Source: Sphingopyxis sp. FD7 (lineage in GTDB: Bacteria > Pseudomonadota > Alphaproteobacteria > Sphingomonadales > Sphingomonadaceae). Taken from it: a stretch of DNA of 64,000 nt. Below, piece by piece: positions 26,360 to 36,199 of the stretch. Under the pieces are notes generated by a model. That model was given only the letters and a program-made list of their open reading frames with translations. It had not been told where the DNA came from and made no database searches. The stretch is taken from contig NZ_AP017898.1 of NCBI RefSeq assembly GCF_003609835.1, positions 2,914,001 to 2,978,000 of the forward strand, read 5' to 3'. Position 1 is the first letter of the stretch, and every line of letters begins with the position of its first letter. The translations under genes and the position numbers were made by a program.

Positions 26360-26466
26360 CATAGCGCGTCGGCCGCATAGCGCGCGATGGACCTGTCGCG
26401 GGTTAACCAATTGGCAGGGCATCGGCGCTATATCCGGCAGCAGGACTAGCTGGACCAAGGTGGATC

Positions 26467-26760
26467 ATGGCGAAACGCCGATCGACACGCGCACAAGGAG
26501 ATGCGAGCATCGCCAATATCTCGCGAACCCGCCGCGCGCAGCTGGTCGCCGAGTTCGAGGGCGAGCTCGGGATCGACTATAAGGCGCGCGCTGCCGCCGA
26601 AGAGGCCGAACGACGCTGGATCGCGCGCAAGACCTTCATCGTCTGGACGATCGCGCTGATATTCTTTGCGATCGCGTGCCAGAAACTGTGGATCATGGGC
26701 CAGGACGTCGATGTGCCCTTTTCCGATATCAATCCGGTGCGCAGCCTGATCGGGGATTGA
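26467..26760 (+). CDS. Small membrane-anchored protein, unknown function
   Basis: A 97-residue protein with a basic N-terminus, a charged helix (residues 25-50) and one strong membrane segment (TFIVWTIALIFFAIACQKLW, about 55-74). The C-terminal 20 residues would lie across the membrane. I do not recognise a family. The stop overlaps the -35 element proposed for the ParDE genes. Confidence 0.7.
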   Translation: MAKRRSTRAQGDASIANISRTRRAQLVAEFEGELGIDYKARAAAEEAERRWIARKTFIVWTIALIFFAIACQKLWIMGQDVDVPFSDINPVRSLIGD

Positions 26761-26792
26761 CGGTATCTGGACGGCATTACCAATATTTGGTA
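26757..26792 (+). promoter_or_regulatory. Candidate parDE promoter with operator palindrome
   Basis: TTGACG (26757-26762) is followed after 18 bases by CAATAT (26781-26786). Overlapping the -10 is the inverted repeat TACCAA-TAT-TTGGTA (26778-26792), which is the right size for a ribbon-helix-helix ParD dimer. This fits autorepression by antitoxin or complex. The parD ATG is 12 bases downstream. Confidence 0.6.
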
Positions 26793-26803
26793 TATCCGCC
26801 AGC

Positions 26804-27055
26804 ATGGCTGTCAAGAACACTTCGGTCGCCCTGGGCGAACCCTTCATCGAATTTGCGCGCCGCAAGGTCGAATCGGGCGAGTTCGCGACGACCAGCGAAG
26901 TCGTGCGCGAAGCGATGCGACGCTATATTGCCTATGATGATCGCGTCGAAGCGCTGCGCCGCGAGATAAAGAAGGGCATCGACAGCGGCCCGGCGCGTCC
27001 ATTTGACTGGGACGCCTTCATGGAACGGAAGTTCGGTCCCGAAAGCGATGCGTAG
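26804..27055 (+). CDS. parD: ParD-type antitoxin
   Basis: An 83-residue type II antitoxin. The N-terminal ribbon-helix-helix (NTSVALGEPFIEFARRKVES, then FATTSEVVREAMRRYI) binds DNA and dimerises. The C-terminal half (EALRREIKKGIDSGPARPFD) should wrap the toxin. It overlaps the parE start by 8 bases. A palindrome just upstream is the likely operator. It belongs to the CC2985-like ParD group common in alphaproteobacteria. Confidence 0.93.
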   Translation: MAVKNTSVALGEPFIEFARRKVESGEFATTSEVVREAMRRYIAYDDRVEALRREIKKGIDSGPARPFDWDAFMERKFGPESDA

Positions 27056-27344
27056 CGTGGCTGTCCGCCCCGAAGCGGAAGCCGACATTGAAGACGTCGC
27101 TGATTACACCATCGAACAATGGGGCGCGGAGCAAGCGCGCCATTATGTCAGCGATCTCCGCAAGGCGATCGAAGGACTTGCGACAAACGGATTACGCCAC
27201 CGGGAAGAAGCGGATGTTTTCCCGGGCTTAAGACGAGCCCGTAGCGGGCATCATCTGATCTTCTATCTGATCGACGACGAACGGGTCGATGTGCTCCGCT
27301 TGTTGCACGAACGGCGGGATGCGATGCGGCACCTTAAGGGTTGA
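27048..27344 (+). CDS. parE: ParE-type toxin (RelE/ParE superfamily)
   Basis: A 98-residue toxin. Characterised ParE proteins poison DNA gyrase. The sequence shows the superfamily pattern VAVRPEAEADIEDVADYTIEQWG at the start, the helix DLRKAIEGLATN, and the strand-rich end SGHHLIFYLIDDERVDVLRLLH. I chose the ATG at 27048 inside the end of parD, the usual arrangement for coupled translation. It converges with sdhA. Whether the target is gyrase cannot be told from sequence. Confidence 0.92.
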   Translation: MRSVAVRPEAEADIEDVADYTIEQWGAEQARHYVSDLRKAIEGLATNGLRHREEADVFPGLRRARSGHHLIFYLIDDERVDVLRLLHERRDAMRHLKG

Positions 27345-27408
27345 AGACGCCTATGAAGACGCGAGGTTAGACCGCTCTCGCTGTCTCTATCGCGCCCGGC
27401 CACCCGGC

Positions 27409-29211
27409 TCAATAAACCCGCGCCTTCGGCTTGATATATTCGGCGTCGTCGGTGAGCGTATATTCGTGGACCGGGCGGTAATCGAGGCGGACGCCGCCGC
27501 CCTTGCCGCCCCAGCCGTCGAACCAGGCAACCGTGTGCTTCATCCAGTTGGCGTCGTCGCGGTTCGGGAAGTCCTCGTGCGCGTGGGCGCCGCGGCTTTC
27601 CTTGCGGTTGAACGCCGAGTGCATCGTCACCGTCGCCTGCGCGATCAGATTGTCGAGCTCCAGCGTTTCGACCAGATCGGTGTTCCAGATGAGGCTGCGG
27701 TCGCTGACGTGGATGTCCTGCATCCGCGCATAGGTCTTGGCGAGCTTTTCCTTGCCCTCGGCCATCAGTTCGTCGGTGCGGAACACCGCCGCGTGCGCCG
27801 ACATGGCGCGCTGCATCTCGGTGCGCACCTCGGCGGTCGGCGAGCCACCATTGGCATGGCGGAAATGGTCCAGCCGCGCGAGCGCGAGATCGGCGCTGTC
27901 CTTCGGCAGCGGCTGCTGCGCGGCGCCGGGGGTGAGCAGTTCCTTGAGGCGATGCCCGGTCGCGCGGCCGAAGACGACGAGGTCGATCAGGCTGTTCGAG
28001 CCGAGGCGGTTCGCGCCGTGAACCGACACGCACGCCGCCTCGCCGACCGCGAAGAGGCCGGGAACGACGGTGTCGGGACCGTCCTTGCCGAGCGTGACGA
28101 CTTCGCCGTGATAGTTACAGGGAATGCCGCCCATATTGTAATGGACCGTCGGCACGACGGGGAGCGGCTGGCGCGTGAGATCGACGCCGGCGAAAATCTT
28201 GCCGCTTTCGGTGATGCCGGGAAGGCGCTCGGCGAGCACCGCGGGGTCGATATGGTCGAGGTGCAGATAGATATGATCGGCGTGCGGGCCGACGCCCCGG
28301 CCCTCGCGGATTTCGAGCGCCATCGAGCGCGAGACGACGTCGCGCGACGCCAGATCCTTCGCCGAGGGGGCGTAGCGTTCCATGAAGCGCTCGCCTTCCG
28401 AATTGGTGAGGTAACCGCCCTCGCCGCGCGCGCCCTCGGTAATCAGCACACCCGCGCCGTAAATGCCGGTCGGGTGGAACTGAACAAACTCCATGTCCTG
28501 CAAGGGCAGGCCCGCGCGCAGCACCATGCCGCCGCCGTCACCGGTGCAGGTGTGCGCCGAAGTGGCGGTGAAATAGCAGCGACCATAGCCGCCCGTCGCG
28601 AGCACGACGGCCTGCGACCGGAAGCGGTGGATGCTGCCATCCTCCATGCACAGCGCGATCACGCCGCGGCACGCACCATTTTCCATGATGAGGTCGAGCG
28701 CGAAATATTCGATGAAGAAGTCCGCGTCATATTTCAGCGACTGCTGATAGAGCGCGTGGAGCATCGCATGGCCGGTGCGGTCGGCCGCGGCGCAGGTGCG
28801 CTGCACCGGCGGGCCTTCGCCCATATTCTGCATATGGCCGCCGAACGGGCGCTGATAGATGGTGCCGTCGGCGTTGCGGCTGAACGGCACGCCCGCATGT
28901 TCGAGTTCATAGACCGCGGCGGGCGCCTCGCGCACCATATATTCGATCGCGTCCTGGTCGCCGAGCCAGTCGGAGCCCTTGACCGTGTCGTACATATGCC
29001 ATTGCCAATGGTCGGGCGAATTATTGCCGAGGCTGGCGGCGATGCCGCCCTGCGCCGCGACGGTGTGGCTGCGCGTCGGGAACACCTTGGTGATGCAGGC
29101 GGTTTTGAGGCCGGCCTCTGCGCTGCCCATCGTCGCGCGCAGGCCGGAGCCGCCGGCGCCGACGACGACGGTGTCATAGATATGGTCGATGATCTTGTAG
29201 GCTTCGGTCAT
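27409..29211 (-). CDS. sdhA: Succinate dehydrogenase flavoprotein subunit
   Basis: SdhA (600 residues) oxidises succinate to fumarate in the TCA cycle and respiratory complex II. FAD-binding GAGGSG is at 18-23, and the covalent FAD histidine is H49 in [18 protein letters not shown] and the catalytic region with [13 protein letters not shown] follow. The start at 29211 lies one base after the sdhD stop. Immediately downstream, where sdhB normally follows, there is only a 64-base gap and the convergent parDE pair. Confidence 0.98.
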   Translation of the reverse strand: MTEAYKIIDHIYDTVVVGAGGSGLRATMGSAEAGLKTACITKVFPTRSHTVAAQGGIAASLGNNSPDHWQWHMYDTVKGSDWLGDQDAIEYMVREAPAAVYELEHAGVPFSRNADGTIYQRPFGGHMQNMGEGPPVQRTCAAADRTGHAMLHALYQQSLKYDADFFIEYFALDLIMENGACRGVIALCMEDGSIHRFRSQAVVLATGGYGRCYFTATSAHTCTGDGGGMVLRAGLPLQDMEFVQFHPTGIYGAGVLITEGARGEGGYLTNSEGERFMERYAPSAKDLASRDVVSRSMALEIREGRGVGPHADHIYLHLDHIDPAVLAERLPGITESGKIFAGVDLTRQPLPVVPTVHYNMGGIPCNYHGEVVTLGKDGPDTVVPGLFAVGEAACVSVHGANRLGSNSLIDLVVFGRATGHRLKELLTPGAAQQPLPKDSADLALARLDHFRHANGGSPTAEVRTEMQRAMSAHAAVFRTDELMAEGKEKLAKTYARMQDIHVSDRSLIWNTDLVETLELDNLIAQATVTMHSAFNRKESRGAHAHEDFPNRDDANWMKHTVAWFDGWGGKGGGVRLDYRPVHEYTLTDDAEYIKPKARVY

Positions 29212-29212
29212 C

Positions 29213-29617
29213 TTACATGCCCCCGGGGCCGAGCGCCGCGGGCGCCAGCGCAATGCGCACGATCGCGAAAATGCCATAGGCGGCGCCGCCGATCGCATAG
29301 AAATTGAGGATGACGAGCGCGAGCAGCCGCGTCGCTTCGCCATGGACATAATCCTCGATCATCACCTGAAGCCCCAGCCGCAGGTGCCAGAAGACACTGA
29401 CCAGCATCAGGATGAGCGCGAGCGCCACCGACGGGTTCGACGCCCAGCGCAGCACCGCGCCATGATCGGTCATCGGCAGGCGCAGGAAGGAGACGAAGAG
29501 AAAGCCGACAAGCAGGATATTGCCGAGCGCGGTCAGCCGCTGTTGCAGCCAGTGATGTGATCCGTGGTGCGACGAGCCGAGCCCGCGCACGCGGCCGAGG
29601 CGCGTGCCATTACCCAT
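29213..29617 (-). CDS. sdhD: Succinate dehydrogenase membrane anchor subunit
   Basis: SdhD (134 residues), one of two membrane anchors holding heme b and the ubiquinone site. Three membrane segments are visible (about 31-48, 62-80 and 100-124). The segment [16 protein letters not shown] carries the heme and quinone-site residues typical of the family (His and the Asp-Tyr pair). The N-terminus has the expected [18 protein letters not shown]. It overlaps the sdhC stop by 8 bases. Confidence 0.95.
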   Translation of the reverse strand: MGNGTRLGRVRGLGSSHHGSHHWLQQRLTALGNILLVGFLFVSFLRLPMTDHGAVLRWASNPSVALALILMLVSVFWHLRLGLQVMIEDYVHGEATRLLALVILNFYAIGGAAYGIFAIVRIALAPAALGPGGM

Positions 29618-30053
29618 TGAACGTCCCCTGCAGGATATAGAGCCAGGTCGCGGCGGTCGCGGTCAGCGCGCCGACGAAAACGAGCGTCGACCAGAGCCTG
29701 TTCGTCTTGAGCTCATATCCCGCCCCCGCATCGAGCACGAAATGGCGCAGGCCCGAGAAGAGATGCTGGAAGAAAGCCCAGGTGAGGCCGATCAGCACGA
29801 TCTTGCCGAGGATATTGGTCACCCGATGAAATGTCCCGGCGTCGGGATCGTGCCAGACGCAGGCGATGAAGGCCGCATAGGCATCGGGCCCCGCGGCGAG
29901 CGCGCCGAGCCACCAGAGAAACAGGCAGGCGCCGACGATCGCCAGCCCGTCGCCGCTGACGCGGTGGAAAATGGAGACCGCCATCGCGGGGGTCCATTTA
30001 TACACTTGCAGGTGGGGGGAGCGCGGCCGCGCGCCCGGTTCATTGCCAGCCAT
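29610..30053 (-). CDS. sdhC: Succinate dehydrogenase cytochrome b556 subunit
   Basis: SdhC (147 residues), the other membrane anchor. It has the signature SIFHRVSGDGLAI (residues 27-39, with quinone-site Ser and Arg) and the heme-ligand region HLFSGLRHFVLDAG (His97 is the likely axial ligand by alignment with E. coli His84). Three membrane segments are present. It is the first gene of the sdhCDA operon on the minus strand; its promoter must lie in the gap to its right. Confidence 0.96.
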   Translation of the reverse strand: MAGNEPGARPRSPHLQVYKWTPAMAVSIFHRVSGDGLAIVGACLFLWWLGALAAGPDAYAAFIACVWHDPDAGTFHRVTNILGKIVLIGLTWAFFQHLFSGLRHFVLDAGAGYELKTNRLWSTLVFVGALTATAATWLYILQGTFNG

Positions 30054-30426
30054 ATCAGCCCTGTCCTGACTCTAAACGGTCGATGCGCCGCCGGTTAAGC
30101 CTTCCCGTCGCGATATGCAATTGCTTAGGCCGTAAACCCATAAATTGGCCGTTCGAGGTTTGAAGCGATTTTGCTCGGGGCGAGGAGAAAAGGCGCGGGA
30201 ATATGTCGATATTTCAAGACTTTTCGACGACGCCATGGGCAAATCGGGCAAATCCCGGAGGGACGCCGAAATGGCTTCGATCTCGCCTCCGGGCGGCCTT
30301 GCGGGCGATGGACCCAAGATTTTGCGCCATCCGCCGGGTCGCGGCACAAAAGAGCCTGCCGCGACAGTGCCCGGCCGCGGCAGGCCCCCCTTGGCCCTCC
30401 CCGTGCGCGAGGAGGACGGGCGGTGG
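30054..30426. other. Intergenic region upstream of sdhC and downstream of the first TonB-dependent receptor
   Basis: I found no gene in these 373 bases. The left half should hold the sdhC promoter (minus strand), which I could not place with confidence. The right part carries the receptor terminator at 30347-30385. Confidence 0.6.
30347..30385 (-). terminator. Rho-independent terminator of the first TonB-dependent receptor
   Basis: Read on the minus strand, a perfect 10-bp stem (GCCTGCCGCG with CGCGGCAGGC) is followed by TCTTTTG. It lies about 40 bases after the receptor stop codon. Confidence 0.8.
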
Positions 30427-33156
30427 TCAGAACTGGCCGCGCAAGGTCACGCCCCAGGTGCGCGGTTCGCCGGGGAAACCGACGAAGAGCTGGTTCGCGG
30501 TCGCCGGAAAGCCGAGCGAGGCGGGGGCGGCGACGGTGCGGAACGACCCCGATCCCTGAAGCGGCATGTCGGCGCCGATCTGATAATATCGCCTGTTGAA
30601 GAGATTCTGCCCCCACAGCTCGATGCCCCAGCGGCGATCACGGCCGTAAAGGCCGATCCGGCCGTTGAAGACCGCAAAGCCGTCCTGGATCTTTTCGACG
30701 TCGAGGTCGGAACCGGTGTTGGTGTCGCTTTGCAGGCGCGTGTCGAGATAGACGAGCGCGCTCATCCCCGACGATCCGATCGGCGGCGTCCAGCTGATCC
30801 CCGCGGTCGCGACATAGTTGGCGGCGTTCGACACGCCGCGCCCCGGCAGCTGGAACAGCACCGGCGACAGCGGCCGCCCGCCCGTGCCGACGAGGTTGCG
30901 GCGATAGAGAGTGTCGACATAGGTAAGGCCCATATTGACCGACAGATAGCGCGCGGGGCGCAGGAAGGCCTCGATCTCGATCCCCTTTGAAACGACGCCG
31001 GGTTTCAGCCGGTCGGATGCGCAGGCGCCGGTCGCGGCGCTGTTGTCGATCGGCCCCGTCCCAAGGTCGTCCTTGCACGCCTGAATGTTCGTGACCTCGA
31101 AGTTGACGCCGTTGAAGGTGTTGAGCTGGTAATTGCTATATTCCTGGTAGAAGGCCGCCAGATTGACGTCGATGCCCGGGCCGTCCCATTTGACCCCCAG
31201 CTCATAGGCGTCGACCTTTTCGCTCGCGAATTGCAGGTCGCTCGCCTCCGGCCGCGCATTGCCGGGCGTGTTCGCCGGGCGCGCGAGCAGCGCGGCGCAG
31301 GCGGCGTTCTGCGCCGCCGAACCCGCGGTGGTGCTGCACGGCCGGTCGAGCGCCGAATAGTCGAGGTTGAATCCGCCCGCCTTGTACCCCTTTGACGCCG
31401 AGCCATAGACCAGCCATTCGGGCGCGGGTTTCCAGCTGAGCACAGCGGTGCCCGTCCACTGCCCCTCGCTGAACTTCGTGCCTTCGGCGCCGCGCACGAT
31501 ATCGGGCGCGGTGCCGTTGATGACGCAGGCGAGGCTCGCCAGCGCCTGAAGCGACGAATTGACGATCGCGGGGCATAAGCTGTTGGTGAAACTGGCGTCG
31601 CCCGCGAGCGTCTTTTTCTCGTGCGTGTAGCGCGCGCCGATGGTGAGCGTCAGCGCATCCTCGACAATGTCGAAGCTGTTGTGCGTGAACAGCGCATAGT
31701 TGGTGCTGCGCTGCGCGAAGGTCGAACCATTGTTGCCCGTACCGTTCAGCGGCGCGGCGCCGAGCAGCGCGGCGATACCCTGAAAGCCGGGGAAGCTTGT
31801 CGCGGGCAGGTTAGAACAGGTCGGCGAGGCCGGGTTGAGGAAGGTCGGTGCGAGCGCCGCCGCGGCGAGGCAATTGGCATAGCGCTGATAATCGGCGCCA
31901 TAGACGATGTCGTCGTCGACATCGAGCTTCTCATTGGCGTAATAGCCGCCGACAAGCCAGTCGAGCCGTCCGTCCAGCGCCTCGCCCTGCAGGCGCAGTT
32001 CCTGCGTGAACAGGCGGAAGCGGCGGTCGAGGTCGGTGCGCCGCAATATGTCGAGCGCACTGAAATCGGAATCCTGTCCCTGCGCATTTCTGTAATCGCG
32101 ATAGGCGGTGATCGAGGTCAGCGTCGCGCCGCCGAAGTCCCAGTTGAGCTCACCCGACACGCCCCAGTCCTTTGTGTCCGAACGATAGGAAACACCGGGC
32201 GTCGTTGCCTGTTGGCGAATGAAACTCGTTCCGGCGGGCGGAACCTGGTGATTGGCGCCGAGCAGCTGAAGCAGCGGCAACAGCGTGTTCGGCGACGCCA
32301 CCGGAAAGCCGTCGGGGCCGCGCGTCAGGCTGCGCACCGGGTTCAGCAGCACGCCGCCGCAGCAATTTTCGTCGCGCTCCGAATAATCGGCGATCAGACG
32401 CAGCGTGACATTTTCGGCGGGTTCGAGCAGCAGCTGCGCCTTCGCGAGCCAGCGGTCGCGGTCGTTGATGTCGTCCTCACCCGGCGTGACATTGTCGATG
32501 AAGCCGTCGCGCCGCTGCCACACGCCATCAACGCGCACCGCGGCCTTTTCGCCGAGCGGAGCGTTGACCATCCCGTCGACGCGCCAATAATCATAATTGC
32601 CGTAGGATAGCGATCCCTTGCCCGAAAAGGCGCCAAGCTCGGGTCCTTTGGTGACGATATTGATCAGCCCCGCGGTCGAGTTGCGGCCGAACAAGGTGCC
32701 CTGCGGCCCGCGCAGCACCTCGACGCGCTCGATGTCGCCAAGCTCGGACAGGCCCACCCCTGTCCGGCTGCGATAGACGCCGTCGATGAACAGCCCGACC
32801 GAGGATTCGAGGCCCGGATTCTCGCCGACCGTGCCGATGCCGCGGATGCGCGCGGTGAAATTGACCTCGCTCGTCGCGCCCGACACGAGCAGCGAGGGCG
32901 CGACCTGCCCGAGCGCGCGCACGTCGGTCGCGCCCGTCTTTTCGAGCGTGTCGCCCGTGACCGCCGACACCGCGATGGGCACGTCGGACAGCGCTTCGCT
33001 GCGCCGCGTCGCGGTGACAATGATCGTGCTGTCGTCGGCTTCGGCGCCGCCGCCCTCCTGCGCCATCGCCGGCGCGGCGGCGAGCATCGCGGCGAGCGGC
33101 AATGCGGCGGCGCCGGCGCGCAGCATCGAAGCAGCGCGATAGGAATGAAGCGTCAT
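30427..33156 (-). CDS. TonB-dependent outer membrane receptor (copy 1)
   Basis: A 909-residue outer-membrane beta-barrel receptor that imports large substrates using TonB energy. A signal peptide ends at AAPAMAQ. A TonB-box-like IIVTATRR (about 45-52) and a plug domain follow, with SDVPIAVSAV, IRGIGTVGENPGLESSVGLF and LRGPQGTLFGRNSTAGLIN. The barrel ends with a terminal aromatic residue (GVTLRGQF). I chose the ATG at 33156 because it directly precedes the signal peptide, with GAGGAGGG upstream. It is a clear paralogue of the next gene. No substrate gene is adjacent; it belongs to the FyuA/CirA-like group found in many copies in sphingomonads. Confidence 0.95.
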   Translation of the reverse strand: MTLHSYRAASMLRAGAAALPLAAMLAAAPAMAQEGGGAEADDSTIIVTATRRSEALSDVPIAVSAVTGDTLEKTGATDVRALGQVAPSLLVSGATSEVNFTARIRGIGTVGENPGLESSVGLFIDGVYRSRTGVGLSELGDIERVEVLRGPQGTLFGRNSTAGLINIVTKGPELGAFSGKGSLSYGNYDYWRVDGMVNAPLGEKAAVRVDGVWQRRDGFIDNVTPGEDDINDRDRWLAKAQLLLEPAENVTLRLIADYSERDENCCGGVLLNPVRSLTRGPDGFPVASPNTLLPLLQLLGANHQVPPAGTSFIRQQATTPGVSYRSDTKDWGVSGELNWDFGGATLTSITAYRDYRNAQGQDSDFSALDILRRTDLDRRFRLFTQELRLQGEALDGRLDWLVGGYYANEKLDVDDDIVYGADYQRYANCLAAAALAPTFLNPASPTCSNLPATSFPGFQGIAALLGAAPLNGTGNNGSTFAQRSTNYALFTHNSFDIVEDALTLTIGARYTHEKKTLAGDASFTNSLCPAIVNSSLQALASLACVINGTAPDIVRGAEGTKFSEGQWTGTAVLSWKPAPEWLVYGSASKGYKAGGFNLDYSALDRPCSTTAGSAAQNAACAALLARPANTPGNARPEASDLQFASEKVDAYELGVKWDGPGIDVNLAAFYQEYSNYQLNTFNGVNFEVTNIQACKDDLGTGPIDNSAATGACASDRLKPGVVSKGIEIEAFLRPARYLSVNMGLTYVDTLYRRNLVGTGGRPLSPVLFQLPGRGVSNAANYVATAGISWTPPIGSSGMSALVYLDTRLQSDTNTGSDLDVEKIQDGFAVFNGRIGLYGRDRRWGIELWGQNLFNRRYYQIGADMPLQGSGSFRTVAAPASLGFPATANQLFVGFPGEPRTWGVTLRGQF

Positions 33157-33312
33157 GTTCAGGCCCTCCTCTCTTCCATATTGTTTGGCGGGGAGGCTAT
33201 CATGGCGCCGGGCGAGGTCGCCAGCATCGGCAAGGTGCCGTAACGTCATTTCCCGAAACGCGCGGCTTTTGTGCCACAGCTGTCAAAGGTGACAGCTTGA
33301 CTTCGCCCGGCA

Positions 33313-33345
33313 AGAAAAAGGGGCGGGACCATCGGCCCCGCCCCC
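33313..33345 (-). terminator. Rho-independent terminator of the second TonB-dependent receptor
   Basis: On the minus strand, GGGGCGGGGCCGATGG pairs with TCCCGCCCC, and the stem is followed by TTTTTCTTG. It lies just after the receptor stop, so the two receptors are probably separate transcripts. Confidence 0.85.
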
Positions 33346-33367
33346 CATCTCACGCTGTCGGCGCGGT

Positions 33368-36199
33368 TCAGAATTTGCCGCGCAACGTCACGCCATAGGT
33401 GCGCGGTTCGGCGAGGAACTGCGAGAAGAGTTGACGCCCGCCCGGATATTGCGGGTCGGCGAAGGCGGTGCCGGTCGACGTCGCGCCTTCCTGGAACGGC
33501 GAGTTGAACGCGACCTGAGCATATTGTTTGTTAAAGATATTCTGCCCCCAGAACTCGATGCCCCATGTCTCGTCGGGGCCGCGAATGCCGATGCGCGCGT
33601 TGAAGATCGCATAGCCGTCCTGTCCCTTTTGCGGGAACAGGTCCGACCCGGTGTTATAATCGCTGGTCATGCGGCCATCGACATAGACGAGGCCGGTCAG
33701 CCCGCTGCTGCCGATGTCGGGGGTCCAGGCGACGCTGCCGGTGGCGACCAGTTCGGGCGCGTTCGACAGATTGTTGCCCGGCAACAGGCGCAGCGCCTGA
33801 TCGAGCGGCGCGCCCGAATCATTACCTACCAACTGGCCGCGATATTTGGTCTTTGCATAGGTCAGGCCTGCGGTCATGCGGAAGTCCCGCGCCGGAACGA
33901 GCGAGGCTTCGAGTTCGAAGCCCTGCGACCGCACGCCGTGGCTGACGTCGCCGGCGGGACAGGCGCCGGTGGTCGCCGCTGCGCTGTTGTAGTTGGGCGC
34001 ACCGAGAAACTTGCTCTGGTCGCGGTCGCCGCCGGCCAAGTCGCTGTCGCAGCCGTTGATGTTCTGGACAAGGAAGACGGAGCCGTTGAATGTGTTGAGC
34101 TGGAAGCTCGAGAAGTCCGACCGGAAGAAGGTCAGGCCAAGGCCGAACGGGCCGGTCGCATATTTGGCGCCGATTTCATAGCTGTCGACCGTTTCGGGGT
34201 CGAACTGCAGATTGCCGACCAGTGCTTGCGCGCCGCCGACGGCAGCAAAGCTGGAACTGGAATCCGCTCCGGCCAGAATCACCGGCGGCTTCAGCGCCGA
34301 GCGGTCGAGGTTGAAACCGCCCGCCTTATAGCCGCGCGAATAGCTAGCGTAGAGCATCAGGTCGTCGACCGGCTTGTAAGACAGGATCGCGGTGCCGGTC
34401 CATTCGTCCTCGCTCCTTTTGTCGCGAATCGACACGCCGTTCAGTTCGGAGGTTGAGTTGCCCTGACAACTCAGGCCCAATATGCCCGCGGCGGTGGCTG
34501 CGAGCGGGCCGCTGAGCAACGGCTCAAACAATGCCTGATTGGCGACGCAAGCAGTATTGTCGTTGGTGAAGGTCGCCGAAAACTTCTTCTTATCGTTGGT
34601 GTACCGGACGCCGAAGGTGAAATCGAGCTTGTCGGTGATGTGAAAGATATTGTGCGTAAACAACGCCCAATTCTCGCCGTTCTGGCGATAGACGTCGTTT
34701 ATGCTGCCCCGGTCGCTGATCGACGCCAGGTTGTTCACCCCAGCCAAGATCAGCGGACCGACGCCGGTCGGCAGCGTCGGGATCAGGTTATTGCCCAGCG
34801 CGAATTGTCCCGTGGGGCTAATGCAGTTGGTGGTGCTGGGGTCGTAGAACGGCACCAGTGTAGACCCAGTGACGAGACGGCACGCCGCGAACTTGCCATA
34901 ATCCTCACCGAAGCGGAGATTGTCGCGCACGCGCAGCTTTTCATTGGCGTAGAAGCCGCCGACGAGCCAGTCGAGCTTGCCGTCGAAGGCTTCGCCCTGA
35001 AGGCGCAGTTCCTGCGTGAAAGTGTGGAACTGGCGATAGGCGTCGGCATCGGGCGCGCGATAAAGGATATCGACCGTGCCATAATCGACGTCGCCCGCCT
35101 GGCTCGACCGGTACTCGCGATAGGCGGTAATCGAGGTCAGCGTCGCACCACCGAAATCATAGTCGATCTGGCCCGAGAAGCCATAATCCTTTGTCTTGCC
35201 GGCATAGCTGCGGCCGGGAGTCACCGAAATGTCGCGGCCATAGCCCTGGTTGAAGGCGCCCAGGTCCTGCCCGAGATCGGCGAGCACGCGCACGATATTG
35301 TTCGTCGTGGCCGACGCCGGGACGCCCGGATTGTTGAGGTTGCCGATGTACGGATTGACGCTGCTGTCGATATAGGTCGCCGCACAGCATTCTTCGTCGC
35401 GATAGGTATAGTCGGCGATCAGCCGGATCGACAGCGCATCCGTCGGTTCGAACAGCAATTGCCCGCGCAGGAAATAGCGGTCGCGATTGTTGACATCGCG
35501 ATTGTTTGCGGCGTCGTCATAGAAACCGTCGCGCTTGACCCATACGCCGTCGATACGCGCGGCGAGCGTGTCGCTGATCGGGCCGGTGACGCTGCCGCCG
35601 AGGCGCCAATAGTCATAATTGCCATAGGTGACTTCACCCGTGGCGCCGAACTGGAAATCGGGCTTTTTCGAATAGATGCTGATCAGACCTGCCGACGAGT
35701 TGCGCCCGCCGAGCGTGCCCTGCGGGCCGCGCTGCACTTCGATGCGGTCGATTTCGCCCAGTTCGTTGAGGCCGATGCCCGAACGCGAGCGATAGACGCC
35801 GTCGATGAAGACGGGGACCGAGCTTTCGAGGCCGGGGTTGTCGCCGACCGTGCCGATGCCGCGGATACGCGCCGAACCATTGGCTTCCGAGCCGGTCGAC
35901 GAAACGAGCAGCGACGGCGCCACCTGATTGAGCTGGCGAATGTCGTTCGCGCCACTGTTCTGGAGCGTTTCGGCGCTGACCGCCGAGATGGCGACGGGCA
36001 CGTCGGACAGAAGCTGCGAACGGCCTTGCGCGGTGACGACGATCGGCGCGTCGCCGCTGTCTTCGGTCGCGGTGTCGGCCGCCGTGTCGGCGCCGCTGTC
36101 CTGCGCCAGCGCGGGTGCCGCGACGCTCGCGATGGCGATCGACACGCCCATCGCCGTCGTGCGCAGCAAGCGGGCAGCATGAAGGGAAGATGATTTCAT
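33368..36199 (-). CDS. TonB-dependent outer membrane receptor (copy 2)
   Basis: A 943-residue paralogue of the previous receptor. The signal peptide ends at AAPALAQ. A TonB-box-like IVVTAQGRS is followed by a plug with SDVPVAISAV, IRGIGTVGDNPGLESSVPVF and QRGPQGTLGGRNSSAGLIS. The barrel has the same landmarks as copy 1 (YTYRDEECCAA, LRLQGEAFDGKLDWLVGGFY, YSRGYKAGGFNLDRS) and ends GVTLRGKF. The motif LFGRN of most receptors reads LGGRN here. A GGAG site precedes the ATG at 36199. The pair most likely arose by tandem duplication. Confidence 0.95.
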   Translation of the reverse strand: MKSSSLHAARLLRTTAMGVSIAIASVAAPALAQDSGADTAADTATEDSGDAPIVVTAQGRSQLLSDVPVAISAVSAETLQNSGANDIRQLNQVAPSLLVSSTGSEANGSARIRGIGTVGDNPGLESSVPVFIDGVYRSRSGIGLNELGEIDRIEVQRGPQGTLGGRNSSAGLISIYSKKPDFQFGATGEVTYGNYDYWRLGGSVTGPISDTLAARIDGVWVKRDGFYDDAANNRDVNNRDRYFLRGQLLFEPTDALSIRLIADYTYRDEECCAATYIDSSVNPYIGNLNNPGVPASATTNNIVRVLADLGQDLGAFNQGYGRDISVTPGRSYAGKTKDYGFSGQIDYDFGGATLTSITAYREYRSSQAGDVDYGTVDILYRAPDADAYRQFHTFTQELRLQGEAFDGKLDWLVGGFYANEKLRVRDNLRFGEDYGKFAACRLVTGSTLVPFYDPSTTNCISPTGQFALGNNLIPTLPTGVGPLILAGVNNLASISDRGSINDVYRQNGENWALFTHNIFHITDKLDFTFGVRYTNDKKKFSATFTNDNTACVANQALFEPLLSGPLAATAAGILGLSCQGNSTSELNGVSIRDKRSEDEWTGTAILSYKPVDDLMLYASYSRGYKAGGFNLDRSALKPPVILAGADSSSSFAAVGGAQALVGNLQFDPETVDSYEIGAKYATGPFGLGLTFFRSDFSSFQLNTFNGSVFLVQNINGCDSDLAGGDRDQSKFLGAPNYNSAAATTGACPAGDVSHGVRSQGFELEASLVPARDFRMTAGLTYAKTKYRGQLVGNDSGAPLDQALRLLPGNNLSNAPELVATGSVAWTPDIGSSGLTGLVYVDGRMTSDYNTGSDLFPQKGQDGYAIFNARIGIRGPDETWGIEFWGQNIFNKQYAQVAFNSPFQEGATSTGTAFADPQYPGGRQLFSQFLAEPRTYGVTLRGKF

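Noticed and set aside
27289..29307. 672-residue frame antisense to sdhA
   Set aside because: sdhA is unambiguous on the other strand; the antisense product is low-complexity and matches no pattern.
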